Of a stretch of 64,000 nucleotides of DNA, positions 17,883 to 27,683 are shown piece after piece. Source of the stretch: Legionella jordanis (GTDB taxonomy: Bacteria > Pseudomonadota > Gammaproteobacteria > Legionellales > Legionellaceae); the NCBI RefSeq assembly GCF_900637635.1, contig NZ_LR134383.1, positions 326,001 to 390,000 of the forward strand, in the 5' to 3' direction. Below the pieces are notes generated by a model. It was given only the letters and a program-made list of their open reading frames with translations, searched no databases and was not told where the DNA came from. Each line of letters opens with the position of its first letter. Position 1 is the first letter of the stretch. Made by a program: the position numbers and the translations under genes.

Positions 17883-18353
17883 TTAGACAACTTTAATAGA
17901 CAGTTCAAGAGTGAATTGAGCTACTTCTTCAGGGGCATCAGGGTAATGGATGAAAGCTTGAATCTCTATGGGCTTATTGATGCGCTCTTTGGTTCTTTTA
18001 GACTCTTCTATCATGGTTTTAACTTCCTGACCTTGTTTACAAACAAAGTAAACATCCGTCTCAGGACGACGCAGAAAATTGGCGTGGAATGACTTAAATA
18101 CTATCGAGCTTTTAATCTTGCTTTGCTCACTATGATAAAAGCCGTGTAGGCCGCCGGCCAAATCAGCCCCAACTGCAAGCGCACCAAAGTACATGGAATT
18201 AAGATGGTTTTTACTGCGCCGAGTCAAAGGCAACTTAACAATCACTTCCTCATCATCAATATGGATAAGCTTTGGCTGTAAATGGCCAATCAAAGGTACT
18301 TTAAAGTGTCCGAAATAGCGAAGAAATAACCTAAAGCGGGTTAGGGCTTTCAT
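17883..18353 (-). CDS. DUF4442 hotdog-fold thioesterase-like protein
   Basis: A 156-residue protein of the PaaI/YiiD-like hotdog superfamily (DUF4442). KNHLNSMYFGALAVGADLAGGL is the central helix with the conserved N-H-x-x-S/G layout. The function is unproven; acyl-CoA thioesterase is the usual guess. It shares one base with the upstream stop (TAATG), so it is translationally coupled to the BON gene, and LOG follows 12 bases later. Confidence 0.82.
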   Translation of the reverse strand: MKALTRFRLFLRYFGHFKVPLIGHLQPKLIHIDDEEVIVKLPLTRRSKNHLNSMYFGALAVGADLAGGLHGFYHSEQSKIKSSIVFKSFHANFLRRPETDVYFVCKQGQEVKTMIEESKRTKERINKPIEIQAFIHYPDAPEEVAQFTLELSIKVV

Positions 18354-18907
18354 TAAGCGTCCTTGTTGACTTGCAATCTTGAAATAATTTTCTTAACACC
18401 AGGAATTGCACTCACACGTTTGATGATAGCTCCCACTGCTTTTTCCTGCTTAAGACTTCCAGATAAAGTGACGGTGCCATTATTGGTTTTGGCGTTGATG
18501 CCGACCAAAGGGATGCTTTCATCATCAAATACTTTGGCTTTTAGGATTGCCGTTTCAACTCGCGCAGTCAAATAGGCATCGGTAAAGGCTGTATTCACTT
18601 GTTGAATCACAAGTTCTTCCGTATCTACTTCCTTAACTCCCTTAGTGGTTACTGCCAATTTTAAAGCATCAACAAAGGCTTGGCGATCATTCACATGGCC
18701 TCGAAGACTGACTACACCGTCTTTCGTGGATACATAAATTTTTAAGGGATTTAAATTACGATTTTTGGTGAATTTTGCAGTGATTTTAGTGGTAATAACT
18801 GAATCGCTAATTTCCTGCTCAAAATCTTTCAGTTTTTTGTCAGCATGTGCGCCAGAAACGACTAAAATAAGTAAAAATGTTGCAAAATAATGAACTATTG
18901 CTCGCAT
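18353..18907 (-). CDS. Periplasmic double-BON-domain protein (OsmY-like)
   Basis: A 184-residue exported protein. The signal peptide (about residues 1-22, ending SGAHA) is followed by two BON domains, each with the V-x-L-x-G-x-V core: GVVSLRGHVNDRQAF and GTVTLSGSLKQEKAV. BON proteins are thought to bind phospholipid or support the envelope under stress. On the minus strand upstream, TTGGTG-16-TATACT is a plausible promoter. First gene of BON-DUF4442-LOG. Confidence 0.88.
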   Translation of the reverse strand: MRAIVHYFATFLLILVVSGAHADKKLKDFEQEISDSVITTKITAKFTKNRNLNPLKIYVSTKDGVVSLRGHVNDRQAFVDALKLAVTTKGVKEVDTEELVIQQVNTAFTDAYLTARVETAILKAKVFDDESIPLVGINAKTNNGTVTLSGSLKQEKAVGAIIKRVSAIPGVKKIISRLQVNKDA

Positions 18908-19027
18908 GCCTAATCACTTAAAAAATTTCTGGTAAAGAAGTATAACATTTTAAATTTCTCCACCAAGAGAATTAGGCGAATTTTACATAATCTTAAAAGT
19001 TTACATACTGGGTTAAGGAGAGTGTTT

Positions 19028-19384
19028 ATGCCGCAGCTCACTCTGGAGTATAGCTCTAATGTAATTGAAGAATTTCCATTGGCTGATTTTTTCAGAAAAT
19101 GTCACGACCTATTGTCAGAAGGCTTGCCGACCAAATTACAAAATTGCAAAAGCAGAGCCATTTGTCATCAACAATACTTCATAGCGGATGGTCAAGCGGA
19201 CCATGCCTTTGCGCATTTGCAAATCAGACTATTGCCTGGGCGAAGCCCAGGGCTGTTGCAAAAGATAGCTGAAGAAGTCATTGAGCTGCTTAAGGTTCAT
19301 TTTGCGCGTTCCATCGACCAATTAAATCTTCAACTTTCTTTAGAAATTCAGGAGACTGGAAATTATTTCAAAATTTCCACTTAA
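19028..19384 (+). CDS. 5-carboxymethyl-2-hydroxymuconate isomerase-like tautomerase
   Basis: A 118-residue CHMI family protein. I place the start at ATG 19028, not at the GTG 6 bases earlier, because the tautomerase superfamily uses an N-terminal proline: this start gives [11 protein letters not shown] with Pro1 free after Met removal. AAGGAG lies 7 bases upstream. The conserved middle motif is [15 protein letters not shown]. No other homoprotocatechuate genes are near, so the substrate may differ from the textbook one. Confidence 0.85.
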   Translation: MPQLTLEYSSNVIEEFPLADFFRKCHDLLSEGLPTKLQNCKSRAICHQQYFIADGQADHAFAHLQIRLLPGRSPGLLQKIAEEVIELLKVHFARSIDQLNLQLSLEIQETGNYFKIST

Positions 19385-19476
19385 ATCGCTCCAAATGGGC
19401 TAAAATCGCCAGTATTTCTATTAACCATTTGTGCATTCCAAAGCACAAAGTTATAATTGGATTTTTTTTAACCAAA

Positions 19477-22314
19477 ATGGCCATGGACTATATTAGTATT
19501 CGCGGTGCGAAAACTCACAATTTGAAAAATATCGATGTGGAGATCCCTCGCAACTGCCTAACGGTAATCACCGGTTTGTCAGGATCTGGAAAATCTTCTC
19601 TGGCATTTGATACCCTTTATGCAGAAGGCCAACGCCGCTATGTAGAATCGCTTTCTGCTTATGCGCGCCAGTTTTTATCCATGATGGAGAAACCTGAGGT
19701 AGATTCTATTGAGGGTTTGTCACCGGCCATTTCCATCGAACAGAAAGCCACGTCACATAATCCACGATCGACAGTCGGCACGATTACGGAGATCTATGAT
19801 TACTTACGTCTACTGTTTGCTCGTGTAGGCGAGCCGCGTTGTCCTACACATGGAACCAGTCTCCATGCGCAAACCATTAGTCAAATGGTTGATCAAGTGC
19901 TGGCACTGCCTGAGGGTAGCAAAGCCATGATTCTTGCGCCTGTAGTCCGTGAGCGTAAAGGCGAGCATGTACAACTCCTGCAGCAATTGTCCTCACAAGG
20001 TTATGTGCGCGCTCGAATTGATGGTGAAATCTATGAGCTTGATGAACCTCCGAAATTAAATTTACGACAAAAACACAGCATTGAAGTCGTTGTAGACCGC
20101 TTTCGTGTAAGAGACGATTTGGCACAGCGATTAAGTGAATCTTTTGAAAATGCATTGAATTTGGCCGAGGGTTTGGCCATTGTCTCTTCAGTTGAAAATG
20201 AGTTTGCAGAACAGGTCTTCTCCTCTAAATTCGCTTGCCCGGAGTGTGGTTACAGCCTGAGTGAATTAGAGCCTAGGTTGTTCTCTTTTAATAATCCTAT
20301 GGGCGCTTGTCCCTCTTGCGATGGGTTGGGCGTCAATCAATTTTTTGATCCTGAGCGGGTTGTTCACGATCCGGCTGCAAGCCTTGCTAATGGAGCTATC
20401 CGTGGCTGGGATCGAAAAACCACGTATTATTTCCCCATGCTGGAATCGCTCGCCCGCCATTACCAGTTTGATCTTGAAGAAGCATTTTGTGATTTGCCAG
20501 AAACTATTCGTGATGTCATTCTCTACGGCAGCGGGCAAGAGGTCATAGAATTTCAATATCATCGTCCGCAAGAGGGTTATGTTTCAAAGCGGCATAGCTT
20601 TGAAGGGGTTATTCCCAACATGGAACGGCGGTATCGGGAGTCGGATTCTTCAATGGTTCGAGAAGAGCTTGCGAAGTACTTGTCATCTCGTCCTTGCCAG
20701 GCTTGCCAAGGTACCAGATTGCGGGAGGAAGCGCGGCATGTGTTCGTGGCTGATAAAAATTTGCCTGAAATTACCGCGTATTCCATTGAGCACAGTTATG
20801 AATTTTTTAAACGATTGGAATTAAGTGGCTATCGTGGCGAGATTGCGGCCAAAATTAATAAGGAAATTGTTGAACGTTTAGGTTTTCTGGTCAATGTGGG
20901 TCTTGATTATTTATCCCTGGCAAGAAGTGCTGAAACCTTATCCGGCGGTGAAGCCCAGCGGATTCGTCTTGCCAGCCAAATTGGCTCAGGCTTGGTTGGC
21001 GTCATGTACATTCTTGATGAACCTTCGATTGGGCTGCATCAACGCGATAATGATCGATTATTAAAAACCCTGTTGCATTTGCGCAATTTAGGCAACACGG
21101 TTATTGTCGTTGAACATGATGAGGATGCCATTCGTGCGGCCGATTTCGTATTGGATATTGGTCCTCGAGCGGGTGTGCATGGAGGTGAAATTGTAGCCAA
21201 AGGCACTCCTCAGGAAATTATGGAAAATCCGCAATCTTTAACTGGCCAATACTTATCTGGTGCGCAATCCATAGCCATCCCTTCTCAGCGAAAACCAATT
21301 GATGAAGAGCGTAGCCTTCATTTAAAAGGTGTACGCTGCAACAACCTTAAAAATGTTAATGTCCGCATCCCTTTGGGTGTAATGACATGCATCACTGGAG
21401 TTTCTGGTTCTGGTAAGTCCAGTTTAATCAATGACACCCTTTACCCTATTGCCGCCAATCAATTAAATCGCGCAAGTCTTTTTACCCCTGGAGCTGTGGA
21501 GGGCATCGAAGGTCTTGAATTTTGTGATAAGGTGATAGACATTGATCAAAGCCCGATTGGGCGAACCCCACGTTCCAATCCAGCCACTTATACGGGTTTG
21601 TTCACGCCCATTCGCGAATTGTTTGCATCAACGCCTGAAGCAAGGGCGAGGGGTTATCAGCCTGGCCGCTTCAGCTTCAATGTTCGTGGAGGACGCTGCG
21701 AGGCTTGCCAAGGTGATGGCTTAATTAAAGTGGAAATGCATTTCCTACCGGATATTTATGTGGCTTGCGACGTTTGCAAAGGGAAACGTTACAATCGAGA
21801 AACCCTTGAGATTCAATACAAGGGTAAAAACATCAGTGAAGTCCTTGATATGACTATCGAGGACGCACGTTCTTTCTTTGATGCTATTCCCATTGTTGCT
21901 AGAAAATGCCAGACCTTAATTGATGTCGGTTTATCCTACATCCGTCTGGGGCAAAGCGCCACCACTCTCTCTGGAGGAGAGGCACAAAGAATCAAATTGG
22001 CTCGTGAGTTATCGAAACGCGATACAGGTAATACCCTTTATATTTTGGATGAGCCGACAACCGGTTTGCACTTTCATGATATCAAGCAATTGCTTCATGT
22101 CCTGTTTCGTTTAAGAGATCAAGGCAATTCTATTATTATTATCGAGCATAACCTTGATGTCATCAAAACCGCTGACTGGATCATTGATCTTGGTCCGGAG
22201 GGAGGCAGTAAGGGCGGAGAAATCATCGCCACTGGAACACCGGAGGATCTTATAACCTGCGAACACTCCTATACCGGGCAGTTTCTTAAATTTTTACTAA
22301 AACCCAAATGTTAG
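19477..22314 (+). CDS. uvrA: Excinuclease ABC subunit A
   Basis: Damage-recognition ATPase of nucleotide excision repair. I start it at ATG 19477 (945 residues, [19 protein letters not shown]), close to the usual 940; the open frame from TTG 19429 adds an unsupported leader. Two ABC ATPase halves are seen, with Walker [13 protein letters not shown] and [12 protein letters not shown] and two LSGGEAQRI signatures. The zinc modules CPECGY...CPSC and CEACQGDG...CDVC are intact. No LexA-type box was identified upstream. Confidence 0.97.
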   Translation: MAMDYISIRGAKTHNLKNIDVEIPRNCLTVITGLSGSGKSSLAFDTLYAEGQRRYVESLSAYARQFLSMMEKPEVDSIEGLSPAISIEQKATSHNPRSTVGTITEIYDYLRLLFARVGEPRCPTHGTSLHAQTISQMVDQVLALPEGSKAMILAPVVRERKGEHVQLLQQLSSQGYVRARIDGEIYELDEPPKLNLRQKHSIEVVVDRFRVRDDLAQRLSESFENALNLAEGLAIVSSVENEFAEQVFSSKFACPECGYSLSELEPRLFSFNNPMGACPSCDGLGVNQFFDPERVVHDPAASLANGAIRGWDRKTTYYFPMLESLARHYQFDLEEAFCDLPETIRDVILYGSGQEVIEFQYHRPQEGYVSKRHSFEGVIPNMERRYRESDSSMVREELAKYLSSRPCQACQGTRLREEARHVFVADKNLPEITAYSIEHSYEFFKRLELSGYRGEIAAKINKEIVERLGFLVNVGLDYLSLARSAETLSGGEAQRIRLASQIGSGLVGVMYILDEPSIGLHQRDNDRLLKTLLHLRNLGNTVIVVEHDEDAIRAADFVLDIGPRAGVHGGEIVAKGTPQEIMENPQSLTGQYLSGAQSIAIPSQRKPIDEERSLHLKGVRCNNLKNVNVRIPLGVMTCITGVSGSGKSSLINDTLYPIAANQLNRASLFTPGAVEGIEGLEFCDKVIDIDQSPIGRTPRSNPATYTGLFTPIRELFASTPEARARGYQPGRFSFNVRGGRCEACQGDGLIKVEMHFLPDIYVACDVCKGKRYNRETLEIQYKGKNISEVLDMTIEDARSFFDAIPIVARKCQTLIDVGLSYIRLGQSATTLSGGEAQRIKLARELSKRDTGNTLYILDEPTTGLHFHDIKQLLHVLFRLRDQGNSIIIIEHNLDVIKTADWIIDLGPEGGSKGGEIIATGTPEDLITCEHSYTGQFLKFLLKPKC

Positions 22315-22411
22315 AGGATGAACACTTTGTGATGCAGTTTGACACGCATTACCCATCATTTGAATTTTGGTTTATAGTTTGATTATTAGAGGAATTGCGG
22401 GAGACAGCAAG

Positions 22412-24058
22412 GTGAAGGGAGCTGAGCTGGTGGTGAAATGCCTGGAGGCCCATGGAGTGGAGTACGTCTTCGGTCTTCCCGGTGCCAAGGTCGACGGCAT
22501 TTTTAATGCGCTGTTAGACTCTAAAATAAAATTGATTTTGTGCAGGCACGAACAAAATGCTGCTTTTATGGCCGCAGCTTACGGACGTTTGACTCAAAAA
22601 CCAGGAGTGGTGTTAGTAACCTCAGGCCCAGGTGTAGCCAATCTGGCTACCGGACTTTTAACTGCAACCACAGAAGGGGATCCCGTAGTGGCCATTGGGG
22701 GGAATGTTTCTCGTGCAATGCGTTTTAAAACCTCACATCAATCGGCTAATAATGCCAAGCTCATGGAAGCAGTGACTAAGTACAGCGTCGAAGCCATGAG
22801 TGCAACGAACATTGCTGAAATTCTAGCCATGGCATTTAAACAAGCAGTAATGCCACGCGCAGGGTCTTGTTTCATTAGCTTTCCGCAAGACGTCTTGAAT
22901 GAAGAAGTTGCTGACCTCGTGATTTCACCCAGGGCTGAGACCGAAATAGTCTTAGCTTGTGACAAGACCATTAATAATGTAGCGAAAGTCATCGCAGAAG
23001 CTAAACTTCCCGTATTGTTCTTAGGGGAGGAAGCTAGTCAGCCACAGAATGCAAAAGCCATTCGAGAGCTCTTGACTCAAACGAAACTGGCTACGATTAG
23101 CACTTATCAAGGAGCTGGGGTCATATCCAGAGAATTGTTCCCTTGTTTTGCTGGACGAGTGGGCCTCTTTTGCAATCAGCCTGCTGATAAATTACTGGAA
23201 AAAGCCGATGTGATTCTGACCATAGGCTATAACCCTGTGGAATACGATCCCGAAATTTGGAATGCGAAAGCTGACAAGCTCATTTTGCATATGGATTCAG
23301 TTTCGCCAGAAATTCACTACTGTTACCAACCACGCTATGAAATTTTAGGATCTGTGGCTGAGAATATTTTGTTGCTTAAGAAAGCACTTGCCGAAATAAA
23401 AATGACGGGAGACGTCAAGCACGTACAACAATATCATGAAGCCTTAAAGGATAAAATTGCCCAAGGAAAAGGCAAGACGGAATTTCCTATCCATCCTCTG
23501 CGCTTTATTTACGAACTTCGTCAATTCATTGATGATGAAACTTTAATCACTTGTGACATCGGTACGGTTTATATTTGGATGGCTCGCTATTTTATTTCTT
23601 ATCAACCTCATCAGCTCATGTTTAGCAATGGGCAACAAACTTTGGGTGTTGGACTGCCGTGGGCCATGGCAGCAAAATTGGCATTTCCCGGTAAAAAAAT
23701 AATCTCCATCTCAGGAGATGGGGGCTTTTTATTTTCAGCTCAAGAACTTGAAACAGCCGTGCGTGAGAAGTTACATTTTGTTCATTTTGTATGGCAAGAT
23801 GGCACTTATAATATGGTGCTGGAGCAAGAAAAAATGAAATACAACCGCATCAGTGGGGTTAATTTTGGCGAAGTTGATTTAATACATTTTGCCCAAGCCT
23901 TTGGTGCCAAGGGCTATAATTTGACAAGCCCCAATGACATTGTTCCTGTGCTTAAGGAAGCTCAGCAGCAAACCATGCCAGTGCTCATCAATGTACCTAT
24001 TGATTATCGCGAGAATCAGGAGCTTTTTGCGGCAGTCAACAGTGATAACATCAATTAG
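22412..24058 (+). CDS. alsS: Catabolic acetolactate synthase (AlsS type)
   Basis: Thiamine-diphosphate enzyme joining two pyruvates to 2-acetolactate. The sequence tracks Bacillus AlsS closely over its length: VFGLPGAKVD, RHEQNAAFMA, LVTSGPGVANLATGLLTA, SNGQQTLGVGLPWA and ISGDGGFLFSAQELETA. GTG 22412 (548 residues, VKGAELVVKCLE) has GGGAG upstream; TTG 22367 is an alternative. No alsD or alsR is in the window, and no small regulatory subunit, which fits the catabolic and not the ilv-type enzyme. Confidence 0.9.
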   Translation: MKGAELVVKCLEAHGVEYVFGLPGAKVDGIFNALLDSKIKLILCRHEQNAAFMAAAYGRLTQKPGVVLVTSGPGVANLATGLLTATTEGDPVVAIGGNVSRAMRFKTSHQSANNAKLMEAVTKYSVEAMSATNIAEILAMAFKQAVMPRAGSCFISFPQDVLNEEVADLVISPRAETEIVLACDKTINNVAKVIAEAKLPVLFLGEEASQPQNAKAIRELLTQTKLATISTYQGAGVISRELFPCFAGRVGLFCNQPADKLLEKADVILTIGYNPVEYDPEIWNAKADKLILHMDSVSPEIHYCYQPRYEILGSVAENILLLKKALAEIKMTGDVKHVQQYHEALKDKIAQGKGKTEFPIHPLRFIYELRQFIDDETLITCDIGTVYIWMARYFISYQPHQLMFSNGQQTLGVGLPWAMAAKLAFPGKKIISISGDGGFLFSAQELETAVREKLHFVHFVWQDGTYNMVLEQEKMKYNRISGVNFGEVDLIHFAQAFGAKGYNLTSPNDIVPVLKEAQQQTMPVLINVPIDYRENQELFAAVNSDNIN

Positions 24059-24109
24059 CATTCTGTATTTGGGATTCACGCAGTATTGTCCCAGATCCTG
24101 CGGAATGAT

Positions 24110-25138
24110 TTAATTTGAACAAATTTGAGGTTGGCTTAAAGATTGCCTCTGCTTAATTTGTTCGTTCAACTCGTCAAGATTAATAGTTATGCCTGTTTGT
24201 TCCTGAATAAACAGCAGCCGTCTGGCCAAACTTCCTTGGGGATTGATTGACTCTTGCGACTCGAGTAGAGCTTCGGTTAGTTTAGCTATAATGATTTCCA
24301 CGGATTGCTCAGGTGATTTAGCAACTGCAATAAGAGTTTTTTTTACACTACTTGTATGGTGCCTATTCCAATGTCCTGTAATAAGTAGGTAAACCTCTGA
24401 GAAAAAACAGGGCCAATTATCGCTGATTTTGACGTAGTCCTTTAGCAGATTTAAGGCCGAATAATAATCCTTCAAAGGCTCAGATTGTCTTATCGCCTGG
24501 TCGAGCATTCTGGCATGAACCCAAAGGTGGGTATACCTTGGAGGATAATTCTTGGAAATTGCTCTTTTTCTAGTCTGCTCTTCGTCATCGTAAAATGCAG
24601 CTTGTGAGCGCTGAAATAAGAATTGAGTCAGCTCTTTGCAATGTTTTGAATCAGGAATTTTTGAAGAAGTGAGATATTTATAATCTATCCATTCAGAATT
24701 GACTTCATGAAGCATTCCCTGGGCTTCTTGAGAGTAAAGATCAGTTTTCGTGGCAACCAGGACAAATAAACAATTTGGATTTCTCTCTTTGCAGGCCATA
24801 GCAGTATTTTCCAATGTTTTTTGATCAAAAGATTCGCTAAGGTTTACGCAATATAGAAGGATATCTGCATTTCGATAATACATTGGCCACAAGCCACGGA
24901 ACCGTTTATTTCCCGGAATCGTCCATATGATCAGTGAAGCAGGAGCAGTATCTTGCTGATCATCATCCAAGTTTAACCTTTCATGAGAAATGTTTATTTG
25001 TCCATCACGCTTACTGAGAAACCTATATTCAGGAATAAGCAATGGAGCTTCGGATTCATCAAAGGATTGGCCGGAAATGATCCTGCATAATTGTTTTTTT
25101 CCTGAGCGCTCAGGGCCAATGATTACTACTTTTGTCAT
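24110..25138 (-). CDS. Rab/Ras-like GTPase-fold protein with altered G motifs, candidate effector
   Basis: A 342-residue orphan. Residues 1-170 follow a small-GTPase plan: G1 GPERSGKK (8-15, Lys in place of S/T at the end), G3 region WTIPGNKRFRGLWPMYYRNA (72-91, Trp where DxxG has Asp and Asn where Ras has Gln), G4 TKTD (130-133) and G5 TSSK (157-160). LLYCVNLSESFDQKTLEN is very Rab-like. Residues 180-342 are a helical extension without known family and with no prenylation CaaX. Legionella species are known to carry Rab-like proteins. Convergent with alsS. Confidence 0.75.
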   Translation of the reverse strand: MTKVVIIGPERSGKKQLCRIISGQSFDESEAPLLIPEYRFLSKRDGQINISHERLNLDDDQQDTAPASLIIWTIPGNKRFRGLWPMYYRNADILLYCVNLSESFDQKTLENTAMACKERNPNCLFVLVATKTDLYSQEAQGMLHEVNSEWIDYKYLTSSKIPDSKHCKELTQFLFQRSQAAFYDDEEQTRKRAISKNYPPRYTHLWVHARMLDQAIRQSEPLKDYYSALNLLKDYVKISDNWPCFFSEVYLLITGHWNRHHTSSVKKTLIAVAKSPEQSVEIIIAKLTEALLESQESINPQGSLARRLLFIQEQTGITINLDELNEQIKQRQSLSQPQICSN

Positions 25139-25340
25139 AAAAATTCCAACAACAAAAAACGCAAGCTTTTGAAATAAAACCAGCTATAGCTCAGCCAAGG
25201 AAATCTGAGTATAAGCTGCCAAAGTATCTAAGAGAAGCAGTTAATTTAATTATTGGACATTTGTTTTGGTGTGAGTCTGTTCTCTGAACTGGTAGTACGG
25301 CAGACACAATCGTGTTATGCCTGCCAGGGGAATTCTGAAA

Positions 25341-26753
25341 CTAAAGTGCTTTCAAAAAGGTAGTCAGGTCTTCTTTTTCTTGTTGACTCAGTTGTGTTTG
25401 TAAAATTAAGTTAAAAAACTCAACCGTATCCGCAAGGGTTAGCAGACGACCATCATGTAAATAGGGCGGTGAATCTTTGATTCCCCGGAGAGGAAAGGTC
25501 TTGATAGGCCCATCACCAATCGCTTTCATGTTATTAACCATTACCGGGTTAAAGAAGCGTTCGGTTCTTAAATTATGCATGCTATTGTCCGTGTAGTACG
25601 GAGGCACATGACAAGTGGAGCATTTAGCTTTCCCGAAGAACAGTGCTTCTCCCCGCAATTCGGCAGGAGTGGCTTTGGCAGGATCCAATCGACCATCGAT
25701 AGCCAATTTTGGTGCCGGAGGAAAATCGAGTAGCTCCTGGAATTCCGCCATGAAATGAACCTGACTGCCTCTCTCAAGGACATTCACCCCTTTTTTGGTG
25801 GCAATGACCGGATCGCCATCGAAATAAGCTGCCCGTTGTTCAAACTCGGTAAAATCTTCTACTGTTTTTAAAGCACGTTGAGAACCAAACAACCGTTGAA
25901 TGTTGACACCTCTTAAGCTTGGAGTGTCTATACGGTGGCGAATTTCCTGGGGACGAATATCTCCCACTAAATGGGTTGCGCCATTCGTATGTCCATTGGC
26001 ATGACAATCGAAACAAGCTACACCACGACTGGCAGCTTTAGTACGACGATCATCCGTTTGGTTAAACTGCTGTTGAGGGAAGGGGGTGAGCAATAAGCGC
26101 AGCCCCTCCAATTGTTTTGGATTAAGAATGCCATTGAATGTTTCAAAGAAATTCGCCAAAGTAATTAATTTCCCCTGAGAAACATCACCCAGATCAGGAC
26201 GTGTGGTCAAAAAAATTGGCGCAGGAAAAACCGGCAGGAAATGATCCGGTAAGTCAAAATCTAAATCAAAGCGGGCTAACTCACGGCCTTCCTGCTTATG
26301 GATTTCATCAATTTCGAATTTCGGAAAAACCATTCCACCTTCAAGATGATTGGGATGCGGTAATGGTAAAAAACCTTTGGGGTAGAGATTTTTTTGTTTG
26401 ATCTCCTCGGGGGACATCTTGGATAACATTTCCCAAGTTACGCCCTCTGGTAATTTTACGCGCACGCCTTCCTGGATGGGTTTGCCTGTAGACATTTTGG
26501 CATCTGTAGAGGGTTTATTGCTCAAATCATAACGTTCAGTGAGCAAGTTTTGCTGGCGTTGGTTGATTGCTGCCTTTTGTGAAGACATTCGCTCCATGAT
26601 GGTTGCGAACGTTTCTTTAATCACCACCGGCATATAACTTGAAGGGGGAGGCTCGGCCGCTGATTTCGAAGCCGGTGATTCCGCGGCCGCACCAACACAG
26701 GGTGATGAGAAGCTGTAGCAGAGAAGCGGCAATAGCAAGGCTTTTTTTAGCAT
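25341..26753 (-). CDS. Di-heme cytochrome c peroxidase-family protein
   Basis: A periplasmic protein with two haem c motifs, CFDCH and CSTCH, in the layout of the bacterial CcpA/MauG family. TFPLRGIKDSPPYLHDGRLLTL near the end is the typical region of the second haem domain. I start at ATG 26753 (470 residues), which begins a normal signal peptide MLKKALLLPLLCYS; ATGs at 26786-26789 are possible. An unusually long N-terminal part (about 170 residues before the first haem) is not part of the basic peroxidase. The electron donor and substrate are unknown. Confidence 0.85.
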   Translation of the reverse strand: MLKKALLLPLLCYSFSSPCVGAAAESPASKSAAEPPPSSYMPVVIKETFATIMERMSSQKAAINQRQQNLLTERYDLSNKPSTDAKMSTGKPIQEGVRVKLPEGVTWEMLSKMSPEEIKQKNLYPKGFLPLPHPNHLEGGMVFPKFEIDEIHKQEGRELARFDLDFDLPDHFLPVFPAPIFLTTRPDLGDVSQGKLITLANFFETFNGILNPKQLEGLRLLLTPFPQQQFNQTDDRRTKAASRGVACFDCHANGHTNGATHLVGDIRPQEIRHRIDTPSLRGVNIQRLFGSQRALKTVEDFTEFEQRAAYFDGDPVIATKKGVNVLERGSQVHFMAEFQELLDFPPAPKLAIDGRLDPAKATPAELRGEALFFGKAKCSTCHVPPYYTDNSMHNLRTERFFNPVMVNNMKAIGDGPIKTFPLRGIKDSPPYLHDGRLLTLADTVEFFNLILQTQLSQQEKEDLTTFLKAL

Positions 26754-26903
26754 GAAAAGTCCATTTTTGGCAGAAAATGTTTTCATCATAAATAAGTTAA
26801 AAGCACATTTCAACAAGCAAACTTTCTTTTTTAGACCAGGAAAATTTTAAGTGAATTCATCTATGTTCATTCTGTGATTTTACGAATGTTGTGCAGAGTG
26901 CGT

Positions 26904-27509
26904 TTACCTACTTGGGGGCGTGGTCACCGTGCCAGTTGGCGTGGTCACCGTGCCAGTTGGCGTGGTCACCGTGCCAGTTGGCGTGGTCACCGTGCCAGTT
27001 GGCGTGGTCACCGTGCCAGTTGGCGTGGTCACCGTGCCAGTTGGCGTGGTCACCGTGCCAGTGGGTGTGGTCACCGTGCCAGTGGGTGTGGTCACCGTGC
27101 CAGTGGGCGTGGTCACCGTGCCAGTGGGCGTGGTCACCGTGCCAGTGGGCGTGGTCACCGTGCCAGTGGGCGTGGTCACCGTGCCAGTGGGTGTGGTCAC
27201 CGTGCCAGTGGGTGTGGTCACCGTGCCAGTGGGTGTGGTCAGGGGAGAAGTCTCAGTTCCGGGAGTCGTTGCTTGGTTGCCTGTGTTTTCTACAGGATTA
27301 CCTTGGCTGTCGGTTCCTGTGGTTGTAAAATTTCCACTGGTGGTGCCAATGACAGTTTTTACCTCATTACCTGTAGGCGAGCTGGTGTTTGAATTCGTGG
27401 TGGTGGAGTTTTGCCCACTTGGATTGGTAGTTATCGCAATGGCTGCATAGCTCAAAGGCATTAGAGTGATGATAAGCAGCGAAACCAAAATTCTAATTGT
27501 CTGAATCAT
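26904..27509 (-). CDS. Secreted Thr/Pro-rich tandem-repeat protein
   Basis: A 201-residue protein. The signal peptide is about 1-24 (MIQTIRILVSLLIITLMPLS then YA-A). A Thr/Ser/Asn/Gly-rich region follows, then 15 exact copies of the heptapeptide TPTGTVT, ending TTPPSR. No cysteines, catalytic motif or cell-wall anchor are visible. ATG 27509 has AAGGA nine bases upstream. Composition fits an extended, possibly exported or surface stalk; the repeat number probably varies between strains. A non-functional low-complexity gene cannot be excluded, but the uninterrupted frame and signal peptide argue for a real product. Confidence 0.72.
   Translation of the reverse strand: MIQTIRILVSLLIITLMPLSYAAIAITTNPSGQNSTTTNSNTSSPTGNEVKTVIGTTSGNFTTTGTDSQGNPVENTGNQATTPGTETSPLTTPTGTVTTPTGTVTTPTGTVTTPTGTVTTPTGTVTTPTGTVTTPTGTVTTPTGTVTTPTGTVTTPTGTVTTPTGTVTTPTGTVTTPTGTVTTPTGTVTTPTGTVTTPPSR
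26920..27234. repeat. 15-copy 21-bp tandem repeat (VNTR) inside a coding region
   Basis: Unit GTGGTCACCGTGCCAGTTGG plus one base, repeated 15 times without indels, followed by a partial unit to 27240. Units differ only at two wobble positions and form blocks: six with GTTGGC, two with GTGGGT, four with GTGGGC, three with GTGGGT. All variants encode the same heptapeptide on the minus strand. No stop falls in the array in any of the three plus-strand frames, which explains several spurious open frames there. Confidence 0.97.
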
Positions 27510-27683
27510 CAATAGCCATCCTTAAATCGACAATTTATTTCCTATTTAAAGTATAGAACAGCTTTGCCAATGCCTTTCCCTTGAAGGCTCAATTTTGTTT
27601 TCTTAAAAATTTCTTCTACGCTTAAAACATAAGCTTATGGTGAGGAACGCACAGTCATCCGTTCTTTGACTATGAGGGAAAAC

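Noticed and set aside
19429..19476. N-terminal extension of UvrA from a TTG
   Set aside because: The extension matches no UvrA; the family start [14 protein letters not shown] lies at ATG 19477-19483.
25139..25340. PmrA or CpxR regulatory boxes before the Rab-like gene
   Set aside because: AT-rich TTAAT-like strings occur but none fit the known box spacing. A GGCAG/CTGCC hairpin at about 25299-25325 has no T-run.
26920..27234. CRISPR-like direct repeats
   Set aside because: Units are contiguous with no unique spacers and no cas genes are near; it is a coding tandem repeat.
26874..27450. Three long plus-strand open frames through the 21-bp array
   Set aside because: They exist because the 21-bp unit has no stop in any frame. 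Only the minus-strand frame has a signal peptide and ribosome site.
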